DNA of 64,000 nucleotides, taken from positions 1-64,000 of the forward strand of contig NZ_VWPL01000008.1 of the NCBI RefSeq assembly GCF_008630065.1, given 5' to 3'. The position numbers and the translations under genes are program-made. Numbering within the stretch: position 1 is the first letter of the stretch; every line of letters begins with the position of its first letter. Positions 19,269-30,433 of the stretch are shown piece by piece. Under the pieces are notes generated by a model. That model made no database searches. It saw only the letters and a list, made by a program, of their open reading frames with translations, and was not told the origin of the DNA. This DNA is from Blastochloris sulfoviridis (GTDB taxonomy: Bacteria > Pseudomonadota > Alphaproteobacteria > Rhizobiales > Xanthobacteraceae).

Positions 19269-20384
19269 ATGCGAATTGCCCAGATCGCGCCTTTGATGGA
19301 AAGCGTTCCGCCGCGTCTCTATGGCGGCACCGAGCGCGTCGTCCACGACCTCACCGAAGCCCTCGTCGACCTCGGCCACGAGGTGACGCTGTTCGCCAGC
19401 GGCGACTCGATCACCCGCGCCGAGCTGGTGGCGTGCACGCGCGAGGGCTTGCGGCATGCCGCCAGGGTCAAGGATCCGCTGCCGCACTACATGCTGATGC
19501 TCGACCGCGTGCGCACCCGCGCGTCCGCCTTCGACATCCTGCATTTCCATACCGACGTGCTGCACTTCCCGCTGTTCAACGACCAGCCGCACCGCACGGT
19601 GACGACGCTGCACGGCCGCCAGGATCTGCCGGACCTCGCCGCGCTCTATCGCGGCTTCCCCGGCATGCCGCTGGTCGCCGTCTCCGAGCACCAGCGCGCG
19701 CCGATCCCGGACGCCAACGTCGTCGCCACCGTCCATCACGGCCTGCCGAAGGATCTGTTCGCGCCGACCTACGAGCCGCGCGGCGGCTATCTCGCCTTCG
19801 TCGGCCGCATGTCGCCGGAGAAGGGGCCGCTCGCCGCCATCCAGCTCGCGCGCGAGCTGGGCCTGCCGCTGCGCATGGCCGCCAGGATCGACAAGTCCGA
19901 CGAGAGCTACTTCCGCGAGGTGGTGCGGCCCGAGATCACCTATGACGGCGGCATCGAGTTCGTCGGCGAGATCAGCGACCGCGACAAGGCCCGCTTCATC
20001 GGCGAGGCGCAGGCGCTGCTGTTCCCGGTCGACCGCTCCGAGCCGTTCGGCCTGGTGATGATCGAGGCCATGGCCTGCGCCACGCCGCTCCTGGCCTTCC
20101 ACGTCGGCTCGGTGCCGGAGGTGATCGAGGACGGCATCACCGGCCGCCTGGTGGACGCGTTCGAGGAGGCGCTGCTGGCGCTGCCCGAGGTGATCGCGCT
20201 CGACCGCCGGCGCATCCGCGCCCGCTTCGAGGCCCGCTTCACCGCCGAGCGCATGGCCAGCGACTATCTCGAAATCTACCGCGCCCTCGGCCGCGCGGCG
20301 CGCCTGCCCGCCCCTGCCCACCTCGAAGCCTTGTGGCCGCCGCCCGCAGTGCCGGTGCGGCCGGGCGAGGTCCACGCGCGCTGA
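19269..20384 (+). CDS. Glycosyltransferase family 4 protein
   Basis: A 371-residue GT-B fold glycosyltransferase. The N-terminal domain opens MRIAQIAPLMESVPPRLYGGTERVVHDLTEAL, with the GGTE acceptor-side loop. The C-terminal domain has YLAFVGRMSPEKGP and the donor-binding E-x7-E motif (EPFGLVMIEAMACATPLLAF). Start at the ATG at 19269 after GAGG. Sugar donor and acceptor are unknown; it stands alone between repeats, so context gives no pathway. Confidence 0.86.
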   Translation: MRIAQIAPLMESVPPRLYGGTERVVHDLTEALVDLGHEVTLFASGDSITRAELVACTREGLRHAARVKDPLPHYMLMLDRVRTRASAFDILHFHTDVLHFPLFNDQPHRTVTTLHGRQDLPDLAALYRGFPGMPLVAVSEHQRAPIPDANVVATVHHGLPKDLFAPTYEPRGGYLAFVGRMSPEKGPLAAIQLARELGLPLRMAARIDKSDESYFREVVRPEITYDGGIEFVGEISDRDKARFIGEAQALLFPVDRSEPFGLVMIEAMACATPLLAFHVGSVPEVIEDGITGRLVDAFEEALLALPEVIALDRRRIRARFEARFTAERMASDYLEIYRALGRAARLPAPAHLEALWPPPAVPVRPGEVHAR

Positions 20385-20392
20385 CCTACCCT

Positions 20393-20427
20393 TTCTCCGC
20401 GGAGCCTCCCTCGGGCTCTGCGGAGAA
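20393..20427 (+). terminator. Hairpin after the glycosyltransferase gene
   Basis: TTCTCCGCGGAGCC - TCCCTC - GGGCTCTGCGGAGAA: about 14 paired bases with two mismatches and a six-base loop, starting eight bases after the stop codon. No T-tract follows, so it may be an mRNA-stabilising hairpin and not an intrinsic terminator. Confidence 0.5.
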
Positions 20428-20483
20428 GAGGCCATCGCGCCATCATCCTTGCTTTCTCCGCCCGCTTGGGCGAGGTGAGCGTC

Positions 20484-22367
<1,884 letters not shown>

Positions 22368-22422
22368 CGCGCGCAGCGCGGCCGGGGGATATCGCCGCAG
22401 CGCGGCCGGGGGGGGATATCGC

Positions 22423-22503
22423 CGTAGGGTGGAATAGCGAAGCGTATTCCACCGTTCATCGCGGTCGTCTTCGGCGCAATACGCTGCGCTATTGCGCCCT
22501 ACG
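22423..22503. repeat. Family E repeats, two facing units
   Basis: GTAGGGTGGAATAGCGAAGC...ATTCCACC and its inverted partner GCGCAATACGCTGCGC...TTGCGCCCTAC lie back to back between the convergent ABC-F and lipoprotein genes. Just before them (about 22374-22430) is a GC-rich direct repeat GCAGCGCGGCCGGGGG...GATATCGCC present twice. Confidence 0.65.
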
Positions 22504-22514
22504 ACTCCGCCCGC

Positions 22515-22934
22515 TCAATGCCGCGGCGCCGGCTTGCCCTTCTTCTTCTCGGGCTCGGGGGCGCCTTCCACCGATTTCAGGCGGCCGGCCTCGAAGCGGT
22601 AGATGCCCGGCCGGGCGCCGGCGGTCGAGACCATCGTCACCACCCGCACGCCCTGGGCGTCGCCGATCTCGACCCGGTCGAACGGCCCGGCGAGCCGCAC
22701 CACCTCGCACTCGGTGAGGCCGAAATCGAGCTTGCCTGGCGCACTGCCCTCGGCCGCCGCGTCGCCGCACGCTCCCTCGGCGCTGACCAGCTCGCTGGGC
22801 GGCACCGGCCCGCTGCCGCCAGCAGCCCCCGCGCCGCGCGCCGTCACGGTGCCCTCCCCGGCGCAGCCGGCGAGCAGCACGGCCGCCAAAACACCCAACC
22901 CAGCAACAGAAACCGACCCGAAACGAACCGTCAT
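22515..22934 (-). CDS. Small hypothetical lipoprotein
   Basis: A 139-residue predicted lipoprotein. The signal sequence VSVAGLGVLAAVLLAGCAGEG has a clear lipobox (LLAGC, Cys near residue 21). The mature part contains CGDAAAEGSAPGKLDFGLTECEVVRLAGPFDRVEIGD, matching an alphaproteobacterial family of unknown function. A basic, Lys-rich C-terminus (PEKKKGKPAPRH) ends it. Start at the ATG at 22934; the upstream open frame is repeat sequence. Confidence 0.75.
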   Translation of the reverse strand: MTVRFGSVSVAGLGVLAAVLLAGCAGEGTVTARGAGAAGGSGPVPPSELVSAEGACGDAAAEGSAPGKLDFGLTECEVVRLAGPFDRVEIGDAQGVRVVTMVSTAGARPGIYRFEAGRLKSVEGAPEPEKKKGKPAPRH

Positions 22935-23049
22935 TGCCGTCCGACCCGTATTGAGAATTGCCGCCCAGTCGGGCGGCCGGCAGATTTGCGCCAATCGGCG
23001 CCGCGCTGCAACCTCGGACGGTTTCCGGGAGATCATCCCGGCTCTTTCC

Positions 23050-23202
23050 TTCCCTCTCCCCTTGCGGGAGAGGGTGGCGAGACCGAGCAAGGCGAGGTCG
23101 AGCCGGGTGAGGGGTTCATCCGGACGCGTTCTGGAAATTTCACCCCTCACCCGCCTCGCGATCTTCGATCGCTCGGCACCCTCTCCCACAAGGGGAGAGG
23201 GT
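23050..23202. repeat. Long intergenic palindromic repeat, family A copy 4
   Basis: Same structure as the copy at 188-341. It makes up half of the 320-bp gap (22935-23254) between the lipoprotein gene and holC; the remainder has no recognisable gene and should contain the lipoprotein promoter. Confidence 0.85.
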
Positions 23203-23254
23203 AAGGGCGGCTCACGACCTGCGGCCGTTCTGAACTGATCATCCGCAAGACGTA

Positions 23255-23704
23255 TCAGCCCTTCCGCTCCCAGCGGCCGGCTTCGTCCTGGCGCCAGTAG
23301 GTCACCTCGTGGCCGGCGGCCTTCAGCGCCGTCCAGCGCCCGCGGGCGCTCGCGACCGCATCCTCGTCGTGGCCGTCGAACAGGAACACCGCCCGCTGAT
23401 AGGCCGAGGGGTCGTCGAGATCGGCGCCATCGACCAGGAAGCGCACGCTCGCGCCGTTGGGGTTGGTGGCCGCCGTGGTGAGCACGATCGGCTGGTCGGC
23501 GGCGTCGCGCTCGCCGGCCGGGCCGTGCGGCAGGAAGCTCTCGTCGTCATAGGTCCACAGATGGGCGTCGAGCGCCGCCACCCGCTCGTCCGAGGCCGCC
23601 TGCACCACCACTCGCCAGCCGCGCTCCAGGCACTTGGCGAGCAGCGGCGGCAGCACCTGCTCCAGGGTGCGCCGCTGCAGATGGTAGAACAGAACCTCGG
23701 TCAT
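23255..23704 (-). CDS. holC: DNA polymerase III subunit chi
   Basis: A 149-residue replication protein that links the clamp loader to single-strand DNA-binding protein. It begins MTEVLFYHLQRRTLEQVLPPLLAKCLERGWRVVV, the family N-terminus, and has the conserved LWTYDDESFLPHG segment. Start at the ATG at 23704. It lies downstream of pepA in the same direction, a common alphaproteobacterial pairing, here interrupted by repeat A copy 5. Confidence 0.9.
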   Translation of the reverse strand: MTEVLFYHLQRRTLEQVLPPLLAKCLERGWRVVVQAASDERVAALDAHLWTYDDESFLPHGPAGERDAADQPIVLTTAATNPNGASVRFLVDGADLDDPSAYQRAVFLFDGHDEDAVASARGRWTALKAAGHEVTYWRQDEAGRWERKG

Positions 23705-23759
23705 GGTACGGTTTCCGGTTGACCGGCTCGAAACAGCCGCCGGCCAGGAGCCGCGCGTC

Positions 23760-23975
23760 TTCCCTCTCCCCTTGTGGGAGAGGGTGGCGAGGACGGAGCA
23801 ACGCGACGTCCGAGCCGGGTGAGGGGTTTCTTCGGCCCGCTCGATCTCACCCCTCACCCGCCCTCACTTCGTTCGGGCACCCTCTCCCGCAAGGGGAGAG
23901 GGAAGAACCGGCGCCTCTCCCGCAAGAGCCTGCGCCCGGACGCGCGCAAGCGCGGTCCGGGTGGGAGAGGGAAGA
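23760..23975. repeat. Family A copy 5 plus an extra arm
   Basis: A complete family A unit (23760-23904) is followed by a further partial arm, CGCCTCTCCCGCAAGAGCC...GGTGGGAGAGGGAAG, to about 23975. It lies between pepA and holC, inside what would otherwise be a two-gene operon. Confidence 0.8.
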
Positions 23976-23998
23976 AGGAACGCAGCCCCCGCCGACGA

Positions 23999-25519
23999 TC
24001 ACTTCTCCTCGTAGACGTCGGCGATCAGCCGGTCGAGCAGGCGCACGCCCCAGCCCGGGCCCCAGCTCTTGTTGATGTCGCTGGCCGGCGCGCCCATGCC
24101 GGTGCCGGCGATGTCGAGATGCGCCCACGGCGTGCCGTCGACGAAGCGCTGCAGGAACTGCGCGGCGGTGATCGAGCCGGCATTGCGGCCGCCGGTGTTC
24201 TTCATGTCGGCGAACTTGGAGTCGATCAGCTTGTCGTAGTCGCTGCCGAGCGGCATGCGCCACAGCCGCTCGCCGGTGGCGAGGCCGGCGGCGAGGAGCC
24301 TGTCGGCCAGCGTGTCGTCATTGGCGAACAGGCCGGCGTGTTCGTGGCCCAGCGCCACCAGGATGGCGCCGGTCAGCGTGGCGAGGTCGATGATCGCGGC
24401 CGGCTTGAAGCGGTCCTTGACGTACCACAGCGCGTCGGCCAGCACGAGCCGGCCCTCGGCGTCGGTATTGATGATCTCGATGGTCTGGCCCGACATCGAC
24501 TTGACGATGTCGCCGGGCCGCTGCGCCTCGGCGTCGGGCATGTTCTCGACGAGGCCGATCACGCCCACCGCGTCGACCTTGGCCTTGCGCGCGGCCAGCG
24601 CGTGCATCAGGCCGACGACGCAGGCGGCGCCCGCCATGTCGCCCTTCATCTCCTCCATGCTCGCCGCCGGCTTGATCGAGATGCCGCCGGAATCGAACGT
24701 CACGCCCTTGCCGACGAAGGCGACCGGCTTGCTTTCGTTTTGCTTGCCCTCGCCCTGCGTGCCCTTCCAGCGCATCACCACCAGGCGCGCCTCGTGCTGC
24801 GAACCCTGGGCGACGCCGAGCAGCGCGTTCATGCCGAGCTTCCTCATCGCCTTGGGGTCGAGCACCTCGACCTCGACGCCGAGCTTGGTGAGCGCCTCGG
24901 CGCGGTGGGCGAACTCCGGCGGATGCAGCACGTTCGGCGGCTCGTTGACGAGGTCGCGGGCGAGGATGACGCCGTTGGCCACCGGCTCCCTGGCCCGCCA
25001 CGCCTTCTTGGCGGCGCCATCATCGGCGCAGGCCAGCGTGACGCGGGCGCGGCTCGGCCCCTCCTCCTCGTCCTCGTCCTTCTTCTTGGTCTTGTAGCGG
25101 TCGAAGGCGTAGGCGCGCAGCGTCAGGCCGAGGGCGAACTCGGCGATGTCGGCCGGCGTGAACTCGCCGCCCGGCCGCTCCAGCACCACCGTCACCTCCT
25201 TGGCGGCGGCCGGCAGCCTGGCCATCACCTTGCCGCCGAGCTTGAGCAGGTCGGCCGGCTTCAGCTCCGCCGCACCCAGCCCCACCACGATCAGCCGCTC
25301 GGCGGCGAGGCCCGCCGGGGCCAGCACGTCGAGGGTCGCGGCGAGCTTGCCCTTGAACCGGGCGGCGGCGGCGGCCCGCGCGATCAGTCCGGCCGCCGGC
25401 TCCAGCACGGCGCGGGCCGCGGGCCCCGCCTCCAGACGGTCGTCGACGAACACGACGAGAATGCCGTCCTCGACGGCGGCCGGCGGCTTGGCGAACGTGA
25501 TCTTGGGCATGTGCGACAT
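23999..25519 (-). CDS. pepA: Leucyl aminopeptidase (M17)
   Basis: A 506-residue dinuclear-metal aminopeptidase of the cytosol. The C-terminal catalytic domain holds [16 protein letters not shown] (metal-binding Lys and Asp), and the M17 signature [14 protein letters not shown] (near 365-380). The N-terminal domain is more variable and includes a charged stretch [12 protein letters not shown]. Start at the ATG at 25519, six bases after GGAG; Met 4 is an alternative. Divergent from lptF across about 150 bp, so both promoters lie there. Confidence 0.93.
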   Translation of the reverse strand: MSHMPKITFAKPPAAVEDGILVVFVDDRLEAGPAARAVLEPAAGLIARAAAAARFKGKLAATLDVLAPAGLAAERLIVVGLGAAELKPADLLKLGGKVMARLPAAAKEVTVVLERPGGEFTPADIAEFALGLTLRAYAFDRYKTKKKDEDEEEGPSRARVTLACADDGAAKKAWRAREPVANGVILARDLVNEPPNVLHPPEFAHRAEALTKLGVEVEVLDPKAMRKLGMNALLGVAQGSQHEARLVVMRWKGTQGEGKQNESKPVAFVGKGVTFDSGGISIKPAASMEEMKGDMAGAACVVGLMHALAARKAKVDAVGVIGLVENMPDAEAQRPGDIVKSMSGQTIEIINTDAEGRLVLADALWYVKDRFKPAAIIDLATLTGAILVALGHEHAGLFANDDTLADRLLAAGLATGERLWRMPLGSDYDKLIDSKFADMKNTGGRNAGSITAAQFLQRFVDGTPWAHLDIAGTGMGAPASDINKSWGPGWGVRLLDRLIADVYEEK

Positions 25520-25673
25520 GGAACGCTCCAGCGGGGAATCCCAAAGCAATACGGCGCGGTGTGCCGAAATGGCAACAGGTGCGGAAAAGCAGCATGGCGG
25601 GCGGAACCGCCGCCCCGTTCGCGCCTCAAACGCGCTCTAATCGGCGCGCAATCGGGACCGAAAGGCGACTGCG

Positions 25674-26852
25674 TTGAGGCTGGGACTGCACCGCATCGAA
25701 CTCTACGTGCTGCGGATGACCAGTTCGGCGTTCGTGATGGTTCTCCTCACGCTCACCGGCGTCATCTGGGTCACCCAGGCGTTGCGCGAGTTCGATCTGC
25801 TGACCTCCAAGGGGCAGACGGTGATCGTGTTCTTCGTCGTCACCGGCCTGTCGCTGCCGCTGCTGTTCCTGGTCATCGCGCCGATCGCGCTGTTTCTGGC
25901 GGTCATCTTCATCTACAACCGGCTGGGCTCGGACTCCGAGCTGATCGTGATGAGCTCGGCCGGCATGTCGCCGACGCATGTGGTGCGGCCGATCGTCCTG
26001 CTCGCCTGCGCGGTGGCCGTGGTGGTGGGGGCGATGAGCATCCACATCGCCCCGGCGTCGATGCGCCTGCTGCGCCATGAGATCACCAAGATCCGCGCCG
26101 ACGTGGTGGCCAATATCGTCCAGCCGGGCCGCTTCACCTCGGTGGAAAAAAACCTGACGTTCCACATCCGCGCCCGCCAGCCGAACGGCGAGCTGCGGGG
26201 CCTTCTGGTCACCGACCGGCGCGATCCGAACCAGGAGATGATCTATCTGGCCGAACGCGGCCAGATCATCGATTCCGACAACGGCATGTTCCTGGTCCTG
26301 AAGGATGGCAGCCTGCAGCGCCGCACCAAGAGGGACCAGGATACCTCGATCGTGTTCTTCGAGCGCTACGCCTTCGACCTGTCCCAGTTCTCCGGCGAAC
26401 CGGCGGCAATTCATTATAAACCACGTGAGCGCACACTCTCGGACCTCATGTCCCCCGACCCGGCCGATCCGTATTTCCAGATGCAGCCGGGGCGCTTCCG
26501 GGCCGAGATTCACGAGCGGCTGACGGCCCCGCTCTATCCGTTGGCGTTTGTGATGTGTGCGTTCGCGTTTCTCGGACAGGCCCGCTCGACCCGCGAGGGG
26601 CGCAGTGCTGCGGCGGTGGCCGCGGTCGCCGCCACCGGCGTGCTGCGGCTGCTGGGCTTTGCCGCCACCGGCCTGACGGTGCGCTCGGCGACCTTCGTGC
26701 CGCTGATGTACCTGCTGCCGCTGGCCGCCATCGCGCTGGGCTATCTTGCCGGGTCCGGGCGTCTCGAACTCGCCGGCACGGCCTCCCTCGACAAGATCGG
26801 CAGCGCCGTGTCCGGCCACCTCGGGCGGCTCGTCCGCCCCTTGAGAGCCTGA
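25674..26852 (+). CDS. lptF: LPS export ABC transporter permease LptF
   Basis: One of the two permeases of the LptB2FG complex, which lifts lipopolysaccharide from the inner membrane. 392 residues with the YjgP/YjgQ fold: three N-terminal spans (about 15-35, 50-80, 100-120), a periplasmic beta-jellyroll (about 130-270) and three C-terminal spans. The start is TTG at 25674 behind GAAAGG; no ATG fits the family N-terminus (LHRIELYVLRMT). First gene of lptF-lptG-lptD-surA-like-pdxA-rsmA. Confidence 0.92.
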   Translation: MRLGLHRIELYVLRMTSSAFVMVLLTLTGVIWVTQALREFDLLTSKGQTVIVFFVVTGLSLPLLFLVIAPIALFLAVIFIYNRLGSDSELIVMSSAGMSPTHVVRPIVLLACAVAVVVGAMSIHIAPASMRLLRHEITKIRADVVANIVQPGRFTSVEKNLTFHIRARQPNGELRGLLVTDRRDPNQEMIYLAERGQIIDSDNGMFLVLKDGSLQRRTKRDQDTSIVFFERYAFDLSQFSGEPAAIHYKPRERTLSDLMSPDPADPYFQMQPGRFRAEIHERLTAPLYPLAFVMCAFAFLGQARSTREGRSAAAVAAVAATGVLRLLGFAATGLTVRSATFVPLMYLLPLAAIALGYLAGSGRLELAGTASLDKIGSAVSGHLGRLVRPLRA

Positions 26853-26856
26853 GGGG

Positions 26857-27957
26857 GTGCGCGTGATCGGCCGCACCCTGGGCACCTATTTCGCGCGGCG
26901 CTTCATGGAAGCGCTGATCCTGGTGTTCCTGGGATCGGCGCTGCTGATCGCGGTGGTCGATTTCGTCGAGATGCTGCGGCGCACCGGCGACACGCCCAAG
27001 GCCACCGTGCTGCTGCTGGCCCAGCTCACCCTGTCGCGCGTGCCCTCGCTGGTCGAGCAGATGCTGCCCTTCGCCATCCTGTTCGCGGCGATGGGCAGCT
27101 ATCTCAACCTGTCGCGCCGGCTGGAGCTGGTGGTCACCCGCGCCGCCGGCGTGTCGGTGTGGCAGTTCATGTTTCCCGCCGTGGCCTGCAGCCTGGCGGT
27201 GGGGGTGTTCTCGACCATCCTCTACAATCCGGTGGCGGCGGCCCTGAAGGAGCACGCCAACACCCTGGAGGCCGACATTTTCGGCAGCCGCTCGCTGTTC
27301 TTCCAGGGCGGCGGCGAGGGCGACATCTGGCTGCGCCAGTCGAGCGAATCGGGCCCGGCGATCCTCAATGCCAAGGCGGCCACCGAGAACGGGCGCCGCC
27401 TCGCCAGCGTCGTCGTGCTGACGCTGGATGCCAACGGCCAGCTCCTGGAGCGCATCGAGGCCGCCTCCGCCCGCCTCGAAGACCGGGCCTGGATTCTCGA
27501 AACCGTGCGAATCTTCTCCGCCACGACCCAGCCGCGCAGCTTCGACACCTACCGCCTCGCCACCACCTTGACCGCCGACCAGGTGCGCGATTCCCTCTCC
27601 AAGGCCGATTCGGTGTCGTTCTGGGATCTGCCGGACGCCATCGTCGCAGCCCGCGAGGCCGGTCTGTCGCCGGCACGCTTTCAGCTTCAATATCAGAGCC
27701 TTATAGCGCGGCCTCTGCTGTTCCTGGCGATGGTGATGATCGCCGCCGCGGTGAGCCTGCGGTTCTTCCGGATCGGCGGAATTGCGCCGATGATTCTGAG
27801 TGGCGTGGTCGCCGGCTTTCTGCTTTATGTCGGCTCCGAACTCGCTGAAGATCTCGCTTCGGCGGGAATGATTGGTGTTGTGCCTGCGGCCTGGGGTCCG
27901 GCTGCAGCGACAGTGTTGCTGGGCTTCATGGTGCTGCTTCAGCAGGAGGACGGGTGA
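26857..27957 (+). CDS. lptG: LPS export ABC transporter permease LptG
   Basis: Partner permease of LptF, 366 residues, same topology: N-terminal spans, a periplasmic domain with IWLRQSSESGPAILNA, and three C-terminal spans. Family N-terminus IGRTLGTYFARRFMEALILVF is clear. It starts with GTG at 26857, four bases after the lptF stop; GTG at 26863 is an alternative. The stop overlaps the lptD start (TGATG). The cytoplasmic ATPase LptB is not encoded in this window. Confidence 0.92.
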   Translation: MRVIGRTLGTYFARRFMEALILVFLGSALLIAVVDFVEMLRRTGDTPKATVLLLAQLTLSRVPSLVEQMLPFAILFAAMGSYLNLSRRLELVVTRAAGVSVWQFMFPAVACSLAVGVFSTILYNPVAAALKEHANTLEADIFGSRSLFFQGGGEGDIWLRQSSESGPAILNAKAATENGRRLASVVVLTLDANGQLLERIEAASARLEDRAWILETVRIFSATTQPRSFDTYRLATTLTADQVRDSLSKADSVSFWDLPDAIVAAREAGLSPARFQLQYQSLIARPLLFLAMVMIAAAVSLRFFRIGGIAPMILSGVVAGFLLYVGSELAEDLASAGMIGVVPAAWGPAAATVLLGFMVLLQQEDG

Positions 27958-30404
27958 TGACGGATCGGGCTCGACCGCCGCATCGCCCTCAAGGAACCGG
28001 CACCGAAGCCGGTCTGGCGCTGGTGCGCACGCTCCTGCTCGGCACGGCGGCGGGTGCGCTTGCGCTCGCCGCAAGCGGCGCGCTCGCGCCGGTGCACGCC
28101 CAGTCGCGAGGGCCTGCGATCGGCACCGGGCTGGAGGCGCCGCGCCTGCAGGCCGGCAAGGAGATGCTGGTCACCGCCGACGAGCTGCAATACGACTACC
28201 AGAACGACCGCGTCTCGGCCGTCGGCCACGTCCAGATCTACAATGACGGCTCGGTGCTCGAGGCCGACCGCGTCACCTATGACCGCCGCGCCAACAAGAT
28301 GTATGGCGAGGGCAACGTCCGCCTGAAGAGCAAGTCCGGCGACGTCGTCTATGCCGAGCGGCTGGAACTGACCCAGGACTTCAAGGAGGGCTTCGTCCAG
28401 TCGCTGCGGCTGGAAGGCGCCGACCGCACCCATTTCGCCGCCGCCAGCGCCGACCGCCGCGACGGCGACGTGACGGTGTTGCGCTCGGGCGTCTACACCG
28501 CCTGCGAGCCCTGCAAGGAAGACCCCAAGAAGCCCGTCGCCTGGCAGGTCAAGGCCGCCCGCATCATCCACAAGGAGGGTGAGCGGATGGTCTATTACGA
28601 GAACGCCACCATCGAGATGTTCGGCCTGCCGATCGCGTGGTTCCCGTACTTCTCGCATCCCGACCCGACGGTGAAGCGCAAGTCCGGCTTCCTCATCCCG
28701 GAGTTCGCCCAAAGCACGAAGTTCGGCTTCTCCGCCGGCATCCCCTACTATTGGGCGCTGGCCCCGGACTACGACGTCACCCTGACGCCGACCATCACGA
28801 CCAAGCAGGGCGTGCTGATGCAGGGCGAGTGGCGCCAGCGCCTGATCAATGGCGCCTACACCATCCGCGCCGCCGGCATCCACCAGGAGGATCTCAGCGT
28901 CTTCGTCCGCACCGACGGCTCCACCACACCCGGCTACCGCGAAGACCGCGGCATGATCGAGTCCCACGGCGAATTCTGGCTCAACGAGCGCTGGCGCTGG
29001 GGCTGGGACGCCGCCATGCTGTCGGACAAGACGTTCCTGCAGGACTACGACCTCAACAAGCACACGGTGTTCGCCTTCGGCCAGAAGGAAATCCGCTCGC
29101 AGGTCTTCATCACCGGCATCGGCGACCGCAGCTTCTTCGACGCCCGCTCGGTCTACTACATGGGCCTGTCGGAGTACGACTCGCAGAAGCAGCTGCCGAT
29201 CACCCACCCGATCATCGACTACAACTACGTCTTCCTGCCGCCGGTGTGGGGCGGCGAGGCCGGGTTCAACGTCAACGTCGCCAGCATGTCGCGCACCCAG
29301 GCCGACCTCGACGGCATCAACGGCTATGACTGCTCGGCGCTGTCGACCGACGTCAGCCGCAACAACTGCGTGATGCGCGGCGCGCCCGGCACCTATTCGC
29401 GCCTGTCGGCGGACATGTACTGGAAGAAGCGGCTGATCGAGCCGACCACCGGGCAGGTGGTGACGCCGTTCCTCACGATCCGCGGCGACACCGCCTGGCG
29501 CGATGCGCCCACCTACGACTACTCCAGCGAGTTCGTCAGCAGCGACAACCAGATGCTCTCGCGCGGCATGGCCGCGGCCGGCCTCGAATACCGCTGGCCG
29601 TTCATCGCCGTGCAGTCCTGGGGCACGCACACGCTGGAGCCGATCGCCCAGCTCGTCGTCCGCCCGAACGAGAACCAGATCGGCAAGCTGCCCAACGAGG
29701 ACGCCCAGAGCTTGGTGTTCGACGACACCAATCTGTTCGAGATCAACAAGTATTCCGGCTATGACCGGGTCGAGGGCGGCGGCCGCGTCAATGCCGGCCT
29801 CCAGTACACCGCCCAGCTCAACGGCGCCGGCACCGTCAACGCCCTGTTCGGCCAGTCCTATCACATCTTCGGCCTGAACTCGTTCGCCCAGGCCGACATG
29901 GCCAATACCGGCCTCGACTCCGGCCTCGACACCACGCGCTCGGACTATGTGGCGCGCCTCGCCTACCAGCCGGACGGCGTCTACACCCTGTCGTCGCACT
30001 ACCGCTTCGCCGAATCGGATTTCGAGGTGCGCCGGTTCGAGATGCAAGGCGGCGCCAAGTACGAGCGGATCAATCTGGCGGCGCTCTACGGGCGCTACGC
30101 CCCCCAGCCGCTGCTCGGCTACACCGATTGGCGCGAGGCGGTGGTCGGTTCGACCGGGCTGAAGATCAGCAGCAACTGGTCGGTCAGCGCCGCGGTGCGC
30201 TACGATCTGATCAACGAGAAGATCGACACCACCAATTTCGGCATCAAATACCTGGATGATTGCTTCGGCCTCAGCGTCAACTACGTGACCGACTATACCG
30301 AGAGCGGCAACGCCGAGAACGTGCACAAGGTTCTGTTCAAGATCGACCTGCGCACGCTCGGCGAAGGCGGCTTCTCGACCAATGTGGGGTCGCTGACCCC
30401 GTAA
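27957..30404 (+). CDS. lptD: LPS-assembly outer-membrane protein LptD
   Basis: The outer-membrane translocon that inserts LPS into the outer leaflet. 815 residues. An N-terminal signal region ends near SGALAPVHAQ; the OstA/LptA-like periplasmic domain follows (about 60-180: VTADELQYDYQNDRVSAVGHVQI). The large C-terminal barrel ends with aromatic-rich strands. It is directly coupled to lptG. All three membrane components of the export path are thus in one transcript. Cys pairs occur (ACEPC, DCSALS, NNC) that could form the disulfides typical of LptD. Confidence 0.93.
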   Translation: MTDRARPPHRPQGTGTEAGLALVRTLLLGTAAGALALAASGALAPVHAQSRGPAIGTGLEAPRLQAGKEMLVTADELQYDYQNDRVSAVGHVQIYNDGSVLEADRVTYDRRANKMYGEGNVRLKSKSGDVVYAERLELTQDFKEGFVQSLRLEGADRTHFAAASADRRDGDVTVLRSGVYTACEPCKEDPKKPVAWQVKAARIIHKEGERMVYYENATIEMFGLPIAWFPYFSHPDPTVKRKSGFLIPEFAQSTKFGFSAGIPYYWALAPDYDVTLTPTITTKQGVLMQGEWRQRLINGAYTIRAAGIHQEDLSVFVRTDGSTTPGYREDRGMIESHGEFWLNERWRWGWDAAMLSDKTFLQDYDLNKHTVFAFGQKEIRSQVFITGIGDRSFFDARSVYYMGLSEYDSQKQLPITHPIIDYNYVFLPPVWGGEAGFNVNVASMSRTQADLDGINGYDCSALSTDVSRNNCVMRGAPGTYSRLSADMYWKKRLIEPTTGQVVTPFLTIRGDTAWRDAPTYDYSSEFVSSDNQMLSRGMAAAGLEYRWPFIAVQSWGTHTLEPIAQLVVRPNENQIGKLPNEDAQSLVFDDTNLFEINKYSGYDRVEGGGRVNAGLQYTAQLNGAGTVNALFGQSYHIFGLNSFAQADMANTGLDSGLDTTRSDYVARLAYQPDGVYTLSSHYRFAESDFEVRRFEMQGGAKYERINLAALYGRYAPQPLLGYTDWREAVVGSTGLKISSNWSVSAAVRYDLINEKIDTTNFGIKYLDDCFGLSVNYVTDYTESGNAENVHKVLFKIDLRTLGEGGFSTNVGSLTP

Positions 30405-30433
30405 CTGCCGCAATCTGGTGGAACAGAGGGGCG